Position numbers and translations under genes: made by a program. A DNA stretch of 64,000 nucleotides, taken from positions 1-64,000 of the forward strand of contig CAYGOF010000006.1 of NCBI GenBank assembly GCA_964351395.1. Direction: 5' to 3'. This document shows positions 53,875 through 61,949 of the stretch, piece by piece. This DNA comes from Imperialibacter sp964351395 (GTDB lineage Bacteria; Bacteroidota; Bacteroidia; Cytophagales; Cyclobacteriaceae). The notes beneath the pieces are model-generated. The model worked only from the letters and a program-made list of their open reading frames with translations, did no database searches and was not told the origin of the DNA. The stretch's first letter is position 1, and each line of letters begins with the position of its first letter.

Positions 53875-56800
53875 TTAGTTCTTAATTACCCTGAATACTT
53901 TGGCGTAATTGGGCGCAGAAACAGTGAGTAAATATACGCCCGGTCCAAGATCAGCCATTACGATCTGACTCCTGGATGGGTCGGAAGTCAATTCTCCAAA
54001 CTTCACGACCTGCCCACTTAATTGCGTAAGCCTGTAATTTGCTCTGGAAATGTTGCCAGGCAAGGCTACGTGTAAAATGTTATCGGACGGATTGGGATAC
54101 ACCTGGCTAGTGATAAGGTCTTCGTCCGCCGCCGAAAGTACAGCAGGTGCCACCACTAGCGGTTGACTGATTTCTTCTGCTGCCGAATAGTTTACGTTAC
54201 CTCCCTGGCTGGCTGTGATAGTTGCTTCACCATCTCCTACAATTATCAGAGAATTGCCCTCTACTATGGCGACTTCTGTGTTGCTGGAAACATATACAAC
54301 TGCAAGACCAGAACTTGCTTCCCCACTCAATGTGAGAGGTTCATCTCCAACCGTTGCAGCAGCAAGTTCACCGAACGTTATGGATTGCGAAGCCTTGGCA
54401 ATAACAAGTGGCTGTTCTACGGACGTAGACGAGTTGTAATTCGCATTCCCGCTCTGCGATGCCTTAAGGGTGACAGTTCCAGCCCGATGGATCGTCACCA
54501 CATTACCCTCGATAGAGGCTGTCGCGTTGTCTGAGCTGGTAAATGAAACTGGCAGTCCGGAAGTCGCAGAAGCTGCTAATTCAAATGTGCCATCGCCAAA
54601 GGTTTTTGAAGCTGGTGCTTCAAAGCTGAGGGTTTGGGTAGCTTTTACTACTGTTAGTTTTTGTGATACCGAAGGTGCTGCTGAATAGTTAGTACTTTCT
54701 GCCTGCGACGCTTGTATCATGACTGTGCCTGGCTTAAGAATAGTCACGGTATTTCCAGCAATGGTAGCCACAGTGGGGTCTAAGGATGTGAATACGACTG
54801 GTTGTCCCGAAGCCCCTCCAGTAGCTGTCAACTCTACGGTGCTACCGAAAGCAGCCTGTTCCAAAGGAGCAAATGAAATAGCCTGAGCGGCTTTGTTCAC
54901 TGTAAACGTAAATGTCTGTTCTCCGGCATTGAAAAAGGCATTTCCATCCACGGTAGCCGTTACTGTCACAGTTCCAGCACCGAGGAGGGTGGCTGTCGTG
55001 CCGTCAATAGTCATCAGCGCAGTATTGCCACTGGTGAAGGCGTTGATTGGATTGCCCGACGATGTGGTACCTGACAACTGAACAGGTGCATCACCAAAAG
55101 TATAGGTGGTAGGGATGCTTAGTCCGATGCTTTGATTGCCTATAGTAATGTTCACTTCTTTCTGAACGGGTGCGGCAGCAAGAAAATATTCATTTCCGGG
55201 CTGAGATGCTTTGATCGTGACAGTACCAAACTTCTTGGTCACAAAACCTTCGCTTGTGAATGTGGCTATTTCATTGTCTGTAGAGGTATAAGTCAATGGT
55301 AGTCGAGAACTTGCGTAGGCTGCTAGCTCGTAGGGCCCTTCGCGAAAGGGTATATCCGATGCGAAAAGAAAGTTAATGTTTTGTGGAAAATTAGTGCCTT
55401 TGCCCGTCAATTTAACAGTAGTGGTTGAAGATGACTCGTCAGATGACATTAGCTCAAAATATGCCTCTCTTATGCCTCCATTCTGCGGGTTGAATTTAAC
55501 AACGACGTCGAATGACTCTCCGGGTCTAAGTACAGAAGGCGGGGCTGAACTGGTAATGATAAAGTCCTTTTCAGCTTCGCCTTTTACTTCAATGCTGGAG
55601 CCCTCAGGAAATTTCCAGTCGACGAAACCATTATTGGTAATAGAAATGGTTTTAGCGCCAGACTCGCTGGTATAGGTAATCGATCCAAAATCAATTTCTC
55701 CCCCAGAGGCTAGTGGACTTGCATTATAAGTTAGTGCTATAGATTGTTTGAAAAGATTCAGTTTCCATAATGCATAAGTGGAGGTTTGGTTTTCATACAT
55801 GTAGAAAAAGAGATCCTGCCCAAACCTGGTATACTTTGCATTATTGTTGTTGGCACTGAGGTAGGACGCACTATACAAATTGATAACTTCCAAATCGATG
55901 TCCGAACCGTTGGTCACCCGCATGCTACTCCCAACAATGTAGTAAACATATTTTTCCCAGGAAGTAAGTCCCCTGATTTGAGAAGTATTGCCCTTGAATT
56001 TGGTTTCTGTTCCGTCGTTGTCGATCAGGTAATAATCATAACTTGGTCCATTATCGGCGCAATAGAGTAAGCCGCCATCAAATTTAATGGCTGGAAGAGA
56101 ATAATAGGAGTAGCCCAAATCGCGAACTTCCTGTGTTCCACTTCCAGTGCCATCGCTCTTCCACAACTTATAATACCATGAACTATAATTATCAAGAAAA
56201 TATACTTCATCTCCGACCTGAAAAAACTGGTCGCCGTTGGCAGTGGCTAGCACTTCAGTATTTTCTGTGGTGCCATCCGTTACCCAGACCTGGTTAGCTC
56301 CATTGGTATAGGCGGTGAAATAAAGTTTGCCATTCGCTACGAAAAAGTTTTTGGGTTCTGACGAACTGCTGCTGCCATCCAGATTGTAGAAAAGCTGAGT
56401 GCCCTCTTCCGTTAGGTCTGTGACCCATAATTCGTAGCCGTTGACATTGTCATTGGCAGAGAAATAATATTTCCCATTGAAGAACACAATTGATATTGGT
56501 GTTGAATTGCTTGTTCGCATTGAACTATTTCCTCCGGGAGCTATATTTTTCACCTGATGGGTTCCTTCGTCTGTGCCGTCTTCGGAAACCCAAAGCTCAT
56601 ACCCCTGCCCTGAGCTATAGCCTGAGAAGAAAAGCTTGTTGTTAACTACATTCAATCCGTAGCTATAGAGATTAATGGTCTTCTTCACGGCCTCAATTTT
56701 GCCTGTTTCATCACGTCGAGTCAAACCCTGGTAAAAGTATTCATCACTATTTACCGCAGATCCGTAAAAGTAAAAGTCCTTATTGAATTCCGTCACTGCC

Positions 56801-58329
56801 GAATAAGCTAGATATGCCGTGTTTCCATCGACAAGGGCATTTTTCAGCTGATTCTCATTTATCTCGAAAAAACTAGGAGCAGTCGAACTGGACGAAGTTT
56901 GAGTGTAAATTTTTTCGCCTGTCGTTAAAATTTGAAACATGGCCAGAGTCTGTGGGTTTGAGTTGACATCTTCCATTAGCGTGGTCCCGGCGCTCGTTCC
57001 ATCGCTGATCCATGGTTCACTTCCATACTTTGTCGTTTTCGCCGAAAATAGGATTTTGTCGAATGCCTCAATTTCAAATATGAAGGGAGTGCTTGACAAC
57101 GAAGAAAAGGGCCCAGGTTCAATGTCCTTTAGAAGGCCAGTACCAGCTACTGTTCCGTCCGTGCCCCAAAGTTCAACTCCAGTGTCAGGAGTATAGATGG
57201 ATAAAACGAAATTGTCTCCTGCAAAGCCTTTTTTAGCGCCTGTATAGTAGTCATTATACCCAAGGGTTCCGAGCTCCGTTGTACCTGCGTTTGTTCCATT
57301 AGTTTTCCAAATGGTATAGGGGGAAGTATTTAGCAGAAAGTAGGCTACAGATCCATTGGATCCAGAAGTGGAAATACTAGAAGGCAATTCTGCAATTTCT
57401 GTCGCTGCACTATTTGTTCCATTGAAGCGATAAATTTTTGTTGTGTAAGTATCATAGCTATACCCAGTGAAGAACACATCGTTACCGATACTAAAAACAG
57501 TTGAGATCTGATTGTAGGCTGGGTTTTGAAATATTTGCTCGGTGCCAGCAAGTGTTCCGTCCGATCGGTAGACCTGATAATAGACATTTGGGCCCCTTAA
57601 AGAAAAGTAGAAGTAATCATCTGTGGTGGTTCCTTCCATGTAGTAGGAATATACATTACCTGTTATAATTTTTTCTGTTCCATCAACCGTTCCATCAGAC
57701 GCCCAAATACTATTGTTATTTAGTGAAACGATGACCTTGTCACCGTGCTTGAAGTACTTCGTATTCTGGGCAGCTGAATATCCTGTGTCTGCTAGTTTTA
57801 TGGTTCCACTCTCTGTGCCGTCGGTTACCCATAAACCATAGCTGCTACCATCATCGGCAAGGAAAAACACCTTGTCTCCTGTACTGAATGCAGAGTAGAC
57901 ATTCACATACCTTGAACCAGGATGTACATCTTTAATTATGGTGGTTGATCCATCACTAGGATCCACAAGGGAAGGTTCTCCACCCAGACCACTTTTATAA
58001 AATCGATCAACAAATAGTTTGTCGCCTAGTGTTGCTATATAGTACATTGTAGTTGCTGATCCGCCAGAAAGCGTGGGTGTGATCTCCCTTGTGTTAAGAT
58101 TCTCATCTACCTCAATAATTTTACTGCCATTAAGATAATATGCCTTCCCATTGAGCTCCGCTACAGAGCTTATGAGATAACTATCGCCGGTACCATTCTC
58201 GGCAGTTTCGACCCTGGTCAGTTGGGGCTGCGAAACAGCATTCGACTGGATAAGAAGAAAGAGGATGGTTATTGAAAACGCAACAGGAATACTGCTTCCA
58301 AGGAGTGTTGTTGTAAAAAAACGTTTCAT
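53875..58329 (-). CDS. ELWxxDGT repeat protein, third paralog, T9SS tail
   Basis: ATG 58329 (MKRFFTTTLLGSSIPVAFSIT) gives 1484 residues with a signal peptide. ELWxxDGT-type repeats (GLWVTDGTESGT, SIWASDGTVDGT, ELWGTDGTVAGT, ELWVSEDGTDEGT, ELWVTDLTEEGT) occupy about residues 40-880. A choice-of-anchor-like domain (RPGESFDVVVKFNPQNGG) follows, then five Ig-like repeats. These are more diverged from the other two genes than those are from each other; the second starts NQSIGLSIPTTYTFGDAPVQL. The end is a T9SS type A domain (VYPNPSDNILHVAL). It is likely transcribed on its own, with a terminator at 53820-53850. The repeat types suggest an adhesive or matrix function, which is inferred. Confidence 0.9.
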   Translation of the reverse strand: MKRFFTTTLLGSSIPVAFSITILFLLIQSNAVSQPQLTRVETAENGTGDSYLISSVAELNGKAYYLNGSKIIEVDENLNTREITPTLSGGSATTMYYIATLGDKLFVDRFYKSGLGGEPSLVDPSDGSTTIIKDVHPGSRYVNVYSAFSTGDKVFFLADDGSSYGLWVTDGTESGTIKLADTGYSAAQNTKYFKHGDKVIVSLNNNSIWASDGTVDGTEKIITGNVYSYYMEGTTTDDYFYFSLRGPNVYYQVYRSDGTLAGTEQIFQNPAYNQISTVFSIGNDVFFTGYSYDTYTTKIYRFNGTNSAATEIAELPSSISTSGSNGSVAYFLLNTSPYTIWKTNGTNAGTTELGTLGYNDYYTGAKKGFAGDNFVLSIYTPDTGVELWGTDGTVAGTGLLKDIEPGPFSSLSSTPFIFEIEAFDKILFSAKTTKYGSEPWISDGTSAGTTLMEDVNSNPQTLAMFQILTTGEKIYTQTSSSSTAPSFFEINENQLKNALVDGNTAYLAYSAVTEFNKDFYFYGSAVNSDEYFYQGLTRRDETGKIEAVKKTINLYSYGLNVVNNKLFFSGYSSGQGYELWVSEDGTDEGTHQVKNIAPGGNSSMRTSNSTPISIVFFNGKYYFSANDNVNGYELWVTDLTEEGTQLFYNLDGSSSSSEPKNFFVANGKLYFTAYTNGANQVWVTDGTTENTEVLATANGDQFFQVGDEVYFLDNYSSWYYKLWKSDGTGSGTQEVRDLGYSYYSLPAIKFDGGLLYCADNGPSYDYYLIDNDGTETKFKGNTSQIRGLTSWEKYVYYIVGSSMRVTNGSDIDLEVINLYSASYLSANNNNAKYTRFGQDLFFYMYENQTSTYALWKLNLFKQSIALTYNASPLASGGEIDFGSITYTSESGAKTISITNNGFVDWKFPEGSSIEVKGEAEKDFIITSSAPPSVLRPGESFDVVVKFNPQNGGIREAYFELMSSDESSSTTTVKLTGKGTNFPQNINFLFASDIPFREGPYELAAYASSRLPLTYTSTDNEIATFTSEGFVTKKFGTVTIKASQPGNEYFLAAAPVQKEVNITIGNQSIGLSIPTTYTFGDAPVQLSGTTSSGNPINAFTSGNTALMTIDGTTATLLGAGTVTVTATVDGNAFFNAGEQTFTFTVNKAAQAISFAPLEQAAFGSTVELTATGGASGQPVVFTSLDPTVATIAGNTVTILKPGTVMIQASQAESTNYSAAPSVSQKLTVVKATQTLSFEAPASKTFGDGTFELAASATSGLPVSFTSSDNATASIEGNVVTIHRAGTVTLKASQSGNANYNSSTSVEQPLVIAKASQSITFGELAAATVGDEPLTLSGEASSGLAVVYVSSNTEVAIVEGNSLIIVGDGEATITASQGGNVNYSAAEEISQPLVVAPAVLSAADEDLITSQVYPNPSDNILHVALPGNISRANYRLTQLSGQVVKFGELTSDPSRSQIVMADLGPGVYLLTVSAPNYAKVFRVIKN

Positions 58330-58493
58330 TGCAATTGATTTGGTGAGAAAAAAATTTGTATTAGGCCTCAAAAAAAGATTTTTGATAAAATTGAGCTAGG
58401 AATTTAATGAAATTTGACCACTCCCCACAAATTTTAATGGCATGATTTGCTTCTATGTTAAATTGGCTGCGTTAAACTGCTAAACTGTCTCCA

Positions 58494-60125
58494 ATGAAAA
58501 CAGCTAAACTACTGGCTCTCTTTGTGCTTTTGTTGCCCCAAAGACTCGTTTTTTCTCAAAATTCTTTGTACCCCTCCGACTACCTGGGAAAAGATTTTCA
58601 CAAGAGAAAAAGAGAAGAGCTTCGCGATAAGATGCCACCAAATTCAGTGGCAGTTATGTTTGCCAATCCTGTGCGAAACCGCGCCAACGATGTTGAATAT
58701 ATTTACCACCAGGACCCCAATTTCTACTATTTAACGGGCTACCAGGAGCCCCATTCGTTGGTGCTTATTTTCAAGGACAAACAAAAAGGACCTGATGGAA
58801 GTACCTTCTCAGAGGTGCTCTTTACCCAACAAAGACAAGCCCGCAAAGAAATGTATAACGGTGCCAGACTGGGAGTGGAAGGAGCTAAAAGTAAGCTGGG
58901 TTTTGAAGCGGCCTACGATGCCAAAGATTTCAAAGCGTTCAACATGGACTTTTCAGTTTTTGATAAGATCATGTTCCTTAACCTGCCCGGCGATGTGCGG
59001 GATGAGGAGGGGAACGACGCCGACTTATATAGCCTCTTGCTTCAGTTTAAGACCAAGGTCGATTACCCTGTCGACTTCAATGCCGACAAGTACAAAATGT
59101 ATGATTATGTGAAGTCGGAGGAGTTTTTGAAGAATCCTCAAGCTGCCCAAATTTTAAGGCAACTGACGAATACTTTTCCGGAATTTGCCTCCAACGAGCA
59201 GATAAAGGCCGTGTTGGAAGCAAAATCACCGGAAGAACGCAAGATGATGATCGACAAGCTGCCAGAACCCAAGCAGAAGTTGGATGGCACGTCGCTCAAT
59301 AAGTATTTGACGGACCTTCGGGAGGTAAAAACTGCAGAGGAAATTGCTTTGCTAAGGATGGCGGTGGACGTCAGCTGTGTGGCGCAGGCCGAGGTGTTTA
59401 AGGCGATGAAGCCGGGCATGTCGGAGTCGGAAGTGCAGGGTATTCATGAGTTTGTGTTCAAAAAATATGGAGCAGAAGATCTGGGGTATCCTTCTATCGT
59501 AGGAGCCGGAAACAATGGCTGCACGCTTCATTATATCAGTAACAATAAAATGGACATCAAAACGGATCTGGTATTGATGGACCTTGGCGCACAATACCGC
59601 GGTTATACCGCCGACATAACCCGCACCATACCTGCCAGCGGTAAGTTCACGAAAGAGCAAAGAGCCATTTACGAGCTGGTGCTTGAAGCGCAGGAAGCTG
59701 CGTTTGCCCGGTCGAAGCCCGGCGCAAAGATGGGCGACAATACGCTGGTTTGCCGGCAGGTAGTTAACCAGGGACTAGCGAAGCTAGGGATTATTGCTTC
59801 CCCCGACGCCCCTCATAATTATTTTCCTCATGGCGTTTCCCACCACATAGGGCTCGATGTGCATGACCCGGGTAACTACCAGGAGTTCAAAGAGAATATG
59901 GTGGTAACAGTGGAGCCAGGCGTCTACATTCCTGAAGGCAGTCCATGCGATAAGAAATGGTGGGGCATTGCCGTGCGCATTGAAGATGACATTCTCATCA
60001 CCAAAGATGGTTATGAGCTGCTTAGCACCCGTGCACCAAGAACGCCCGATGAGATTGAAAAGCTAATGGCACAGGAAAGTATTTTCTCTAATTATACCTT
60101 GCCAGCACTGCAAGGGTCAAAGTAA
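58494..60125 (+). CDS. pepP: Secreted Xaa-Pro aminopeptidase (M24B)
   Basis: The 543-residue precursor has a signal peptide (MKTAKLLALFVLLLPQRLVFSQ). An N-terminal aminopeptidase P domain follows (KRKREELRDKMPPNSVAVMFANP, DPNFYYLTGYQEPHSLVLIF). The C-terminal M24 'pita-bread' domain has two-metal ligands in VLMDLGAQYRGYTADITRTIP (two Asp), PHGVSHHIGLDVHDPG (His), VTVEPGVYIPEG (Glu) and VRIEDDILITKDG (Glu). It removes N-terminal residues preceding proline, here probably in the periplasm. It is longer than cytosolic PepP because of the signal peptide and an inserted helical stretch around residues 200-260. A RelE-type toxin-antitoxin pair follows. Confidence 0.92.
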   Translation: MKTAKLLALFVLLLPQRLVFSQNSLYPSDYLGKDFHKRKREELRDKMPPNSVAVMFANPVRNRANDVEYIYHQDPNFYYLTGYQEPHSLVLIFKDKQKGPDGSTFSEVLFTQQRQARKEMYNGARLGVEGAKSKLGFEAAYDAKDFKAFNMDFSVFDKIMFLNLPGDVRDEEGNDADLYSLLLQFKTKVDYPVDFNADKYKMYDYVKSEEFLKNPQAAQILRQLTNTFPEFASNEQIKAVLEAKSPEERKMMIDKLPEPKQKLDGTSLNKYLTDLREVKTAEEIALLRMAVDVSCVAQAEVFKAMKPGMSESEVQGIHEFVFKKYGAEDLGYPSIVGAGNNGCTLHYISNNKMDIKTDLVLMDLGAQYRGYTADITRTIPASGKFTKEQRAIYELVLEAQEAAFARSKPGAKMGDNTLVCRQVVNQGLAKLGIIASPDAPHNYFPHGVSHHIGLDVHDPGNYQEFKENMVVTVEPGVYIPEGSPCDKKWWGIAVRIEDDILITKDGYELLSTRAPRTPDEIEKLMAQESIFSNYTLPALQGSK

Positions 60126-60193
60126 CATCATTGGTTTTTCGCTTTGATTTACCAAGTATCAAAGGCAAATTTGTACTACTTAATTACATCAAG

Positions 60194-60406
60194 ATGAAAG
60201 TATTACTAGACGTTAGGGAAAGTGATGAGGCCTCTTTTTTGGAACTACTAAAAGGCCTTGACTATGTAAGTATCTTGAAAGAAGTGAAAGATAGAGATAA
60301 GAGCCGTAGCATACAGGACCTTGCTGAGGCATTTAATGACGTGAAGCTATACGAGGAGGGGAAAAAGGAATTGAAGTCCGCCCAAGAGCTTCTTGATGAG
60401 CTATAA
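60194..60406 (+). CDS. Antitoxin of a RelE/ParE-type pair
   Basis: ATG 60194 (MKVLLDVRESDEASFLELLKGL) is preferred because the longer frame from 60131 adds an unrelated basic extension. The 70-residue protein has a short beta-strand start, then a charged helix rich in E/K (VKLYEEGKKELKSAQELLDEL), as in antitoxins that wrap their toxin. It overlaps the toxin gene by 11 bp. The antitoxin probably also represses its own promoter, though no operator is visible. Function is inferred from the partner. Confidence 0.75.
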   Translation: MKVLLDVRESDEASFLELLKGLDYVSILKEVKDRDKSRSIQDLAEAFNDVKLYEEGKKELKSAQELLDEL

Positions 60407-60728
60407 AGTTGTAGCGACAGAATCGTTTGAGAAAAAGCTTAAGCGGCTTGCTAAAAAGCATAAGTCCCTGAAGACGGATCTTAGCCCAATTATTGAAGAG
60501 CTTTCAGTAAACCCACGAATGGGCAGCCCTCTCGGCAAGGACTGTTACAAGATTCGCTTGGCTATTTCCTCTAAAGGGAAGGGAAAATCAGGTGGCGCAA
60601 GGCTTATTACCTATGTGCGGATCGTAAAAGGGGCTGTTTTTCTTATTGACATCTACGACAAATCAGATAAAGGCACTATTTCAGATGCGGAACTAAGATT
60701 ACTTATAGAGCTTTTGGCAGAAGATTAA
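60396..60728 (+). CDS. RelE/ParE-family toxin
   Basis: ATG 60396 gives 110 residues (MSYKVVATESFEKKLKRLAKKHKSL). The RelE/ParE fold is shown by the N-terminal F.K.LK.L helix, the KIRLAISSKGKGKSGGARLITYV strand with its basic loop, and VFLIDIYDKSDKGTISDAEL. Toxins of this branch inhibit translation or DNA gyrase; which one cannot be told here. It is translationally coupled to the antitoxin, and the pair ends before a bidirectional terminator. No other mobile genes surround it. Confidence 0.85.
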   Translation: MSYKVVATESFEKKLKRLAKKHKSLKTDLSPIIEELSVNPRMGSPLGKDCYKIRLAISSKGKGKSGGARLITYVRIVKGAVFLIDIYDKSDKGTISDAELRLLIELLAED

Positions 60729-60733
60729 GAAGA

Positions 60734-60768
60734 AAAGGCTGTCTCAAGTGCCCAACTGAAGACAGCCT
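60734..60768. terminator. Bidirectional intrinsic terminator
   Basis: AAGGCTGTCT (60734-60743) pairs perfectly with AGACAGCCTT (60759-60768) around a 15-nt loop, with T-rich sequence on both sides. It lies between the toxin gene and the convergent efflux adaptor gene and should serve both. Confidence 0.8.
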
Positions 60769-60788
60769 TAGTTTATTTTAATAGGTAT

Positions 60789-61940
60789 TTACTCCGCCAT
60801 CATCCACTGCGAGAGCAGGTAGCCGGCTCCTTTGGTAACGACCTTATTGTACCCACCAGCCATTTCACTCTCGTCAATAACGACCCAGCCATCCATTTCA
60901 ACGGCTTCAGTGATGTTAATAGGCTTAAAAGAAGCGATATCACCTTCTTTCTTCTCCAAAAAGATAAAGCGGTTGTTGTCTGCGAATACTGCGGCACTGC
61001 CTGGGACTGCATAGCCAGTCGACTCGCCTGTGATGATTTTGCCTTCTACATACATACCTATAATAAAGGGAATATTCTCTTCCTCAAAGTGGCCATGCGC
61101 TTTTACTGACCGGGTATTATCATCGAAGGTCTTATCGATCAAATAGATATCGGCCACCAGCACTTTTCCGGGCATAGAAGGTAATGTAACGAGCATCTTT
61201 TGCCCTTCCTTCACCGCCATGGCGTCGGATTCATAGACACTGAGTTCGGCATGTATGTGCGTCAGGTCGACTATTTCCATTAATGATTCTCCGGGACTGG
61301 TAAAGGCCCCTATTTTTCCAGTAACTTTCGTAAGATAGCCGTCGATAGGAGCCAGTACCCTGTAGGATCTGGCAATGTCACCATTGTCAAGAACACTCAT
61401 ATTCACATGCAGGTAGCTCAGTTTTTGTTTGAGAGCCGCTAGCATTGAAGCTGTTTGTTCATAGATCGACCTGGCCTGCTGTAAGCTCTTTGTTGATGTG
61501 ATAGAGTCTGCGGCCAAATTGGTTTGCCGATCAAGATCGGAACTCAGCAATGATAACTGGCTTTTATGCTCCAGGTACTGCTGCTGAAGATCGACAAATT
61601 CTGGACCTTCCATGACCGCCAACACTTCCCCTTTTTTAACTCTTTCGCCCACATGTTTGTCCGCTAATTTCACATAGCTTCCAAGGAAGGTTGTAACGGA
61701 TGCCATATGCTGAGTGGGCACATCCAGGATGCCATTGGCAGCAACGGATGTAGTGACAGTGCGCTGGCTGATAGTCTGACTTTCCAGCCCAATTTTTGTG
61801 ATTTGCTGTGCTGAAAGAGCAAGCCCTTCGGATGAGGAAGTAAGCTGCTGCTCTGCTCCTGTAGGTTCTGCCTGGTTGTTGCATGCCTGGATGGAAGTCA
61901 GCAGCATCACGCTTATGATATATATTTTGTAAGTCTTCAT
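60789..61940 (-). CDS. RND efflux periplasmic adaptor lipoprotein
   Basis: The 383-residue protein has a lipobox (MLLTSIQACNN, Cys20), so it is a membrane-anchored adaptor. Motifs include ANGILDVPTQHMASVTTFLGSYV, the coiled-coil hairpin region (FVDLQQQYLEHKSQLSLLSSDLDRQT), the lipoyl and barrel parts (VLAPIDGYLTKVTGKIGAFTSPGESLMEI, then AELSVYESDAMAVKEGQKMLV), typical of CusB/CzcB-type subunits. It links the inner-membrane pump to the outer-membrane factor, exporting metal ions such as Cu/Ag or Co/Zn/Cd. It begins 9 bp after the CusA-type gene and converges with the toxin-antitoxin module. Confidence 0.88.
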   Translation of the reverse strand: MKTYKIYIISVMLLTSIQACNNQAEPTGAEQQLTSSSEGLALSAQQITKIGLESQTISQRTVTTSVAANGILDVPTQHMASVTTFLGSYVKLADKHVGERVKKGEVLAVMEGPEFVDLQQQYLEHKSQLSLLSSDLDRQTNLAADSITSTKSLQQARSIYEQTASMLAALKQKLSYLHVNMSVLDNGDIARSYRVLAPIDGYLTKVTGKIGAFTSPGESLMEIVDLTHIHAELSVYESDAMAVKEGQKMLVTLPSMPGKVLVADIYLIDKTFDDNTRSVKAHGHFEEENIPFIIGMYVEGKIITGESTGYAVPGSAAVFADNNRFIFLEKKEGDIASFKPINITEAVEMDGWVVIDESEMAGGYNKVVTKGAGYLLSQWMMAE

Positions 61941-61949
61941 CTCTGTTTG

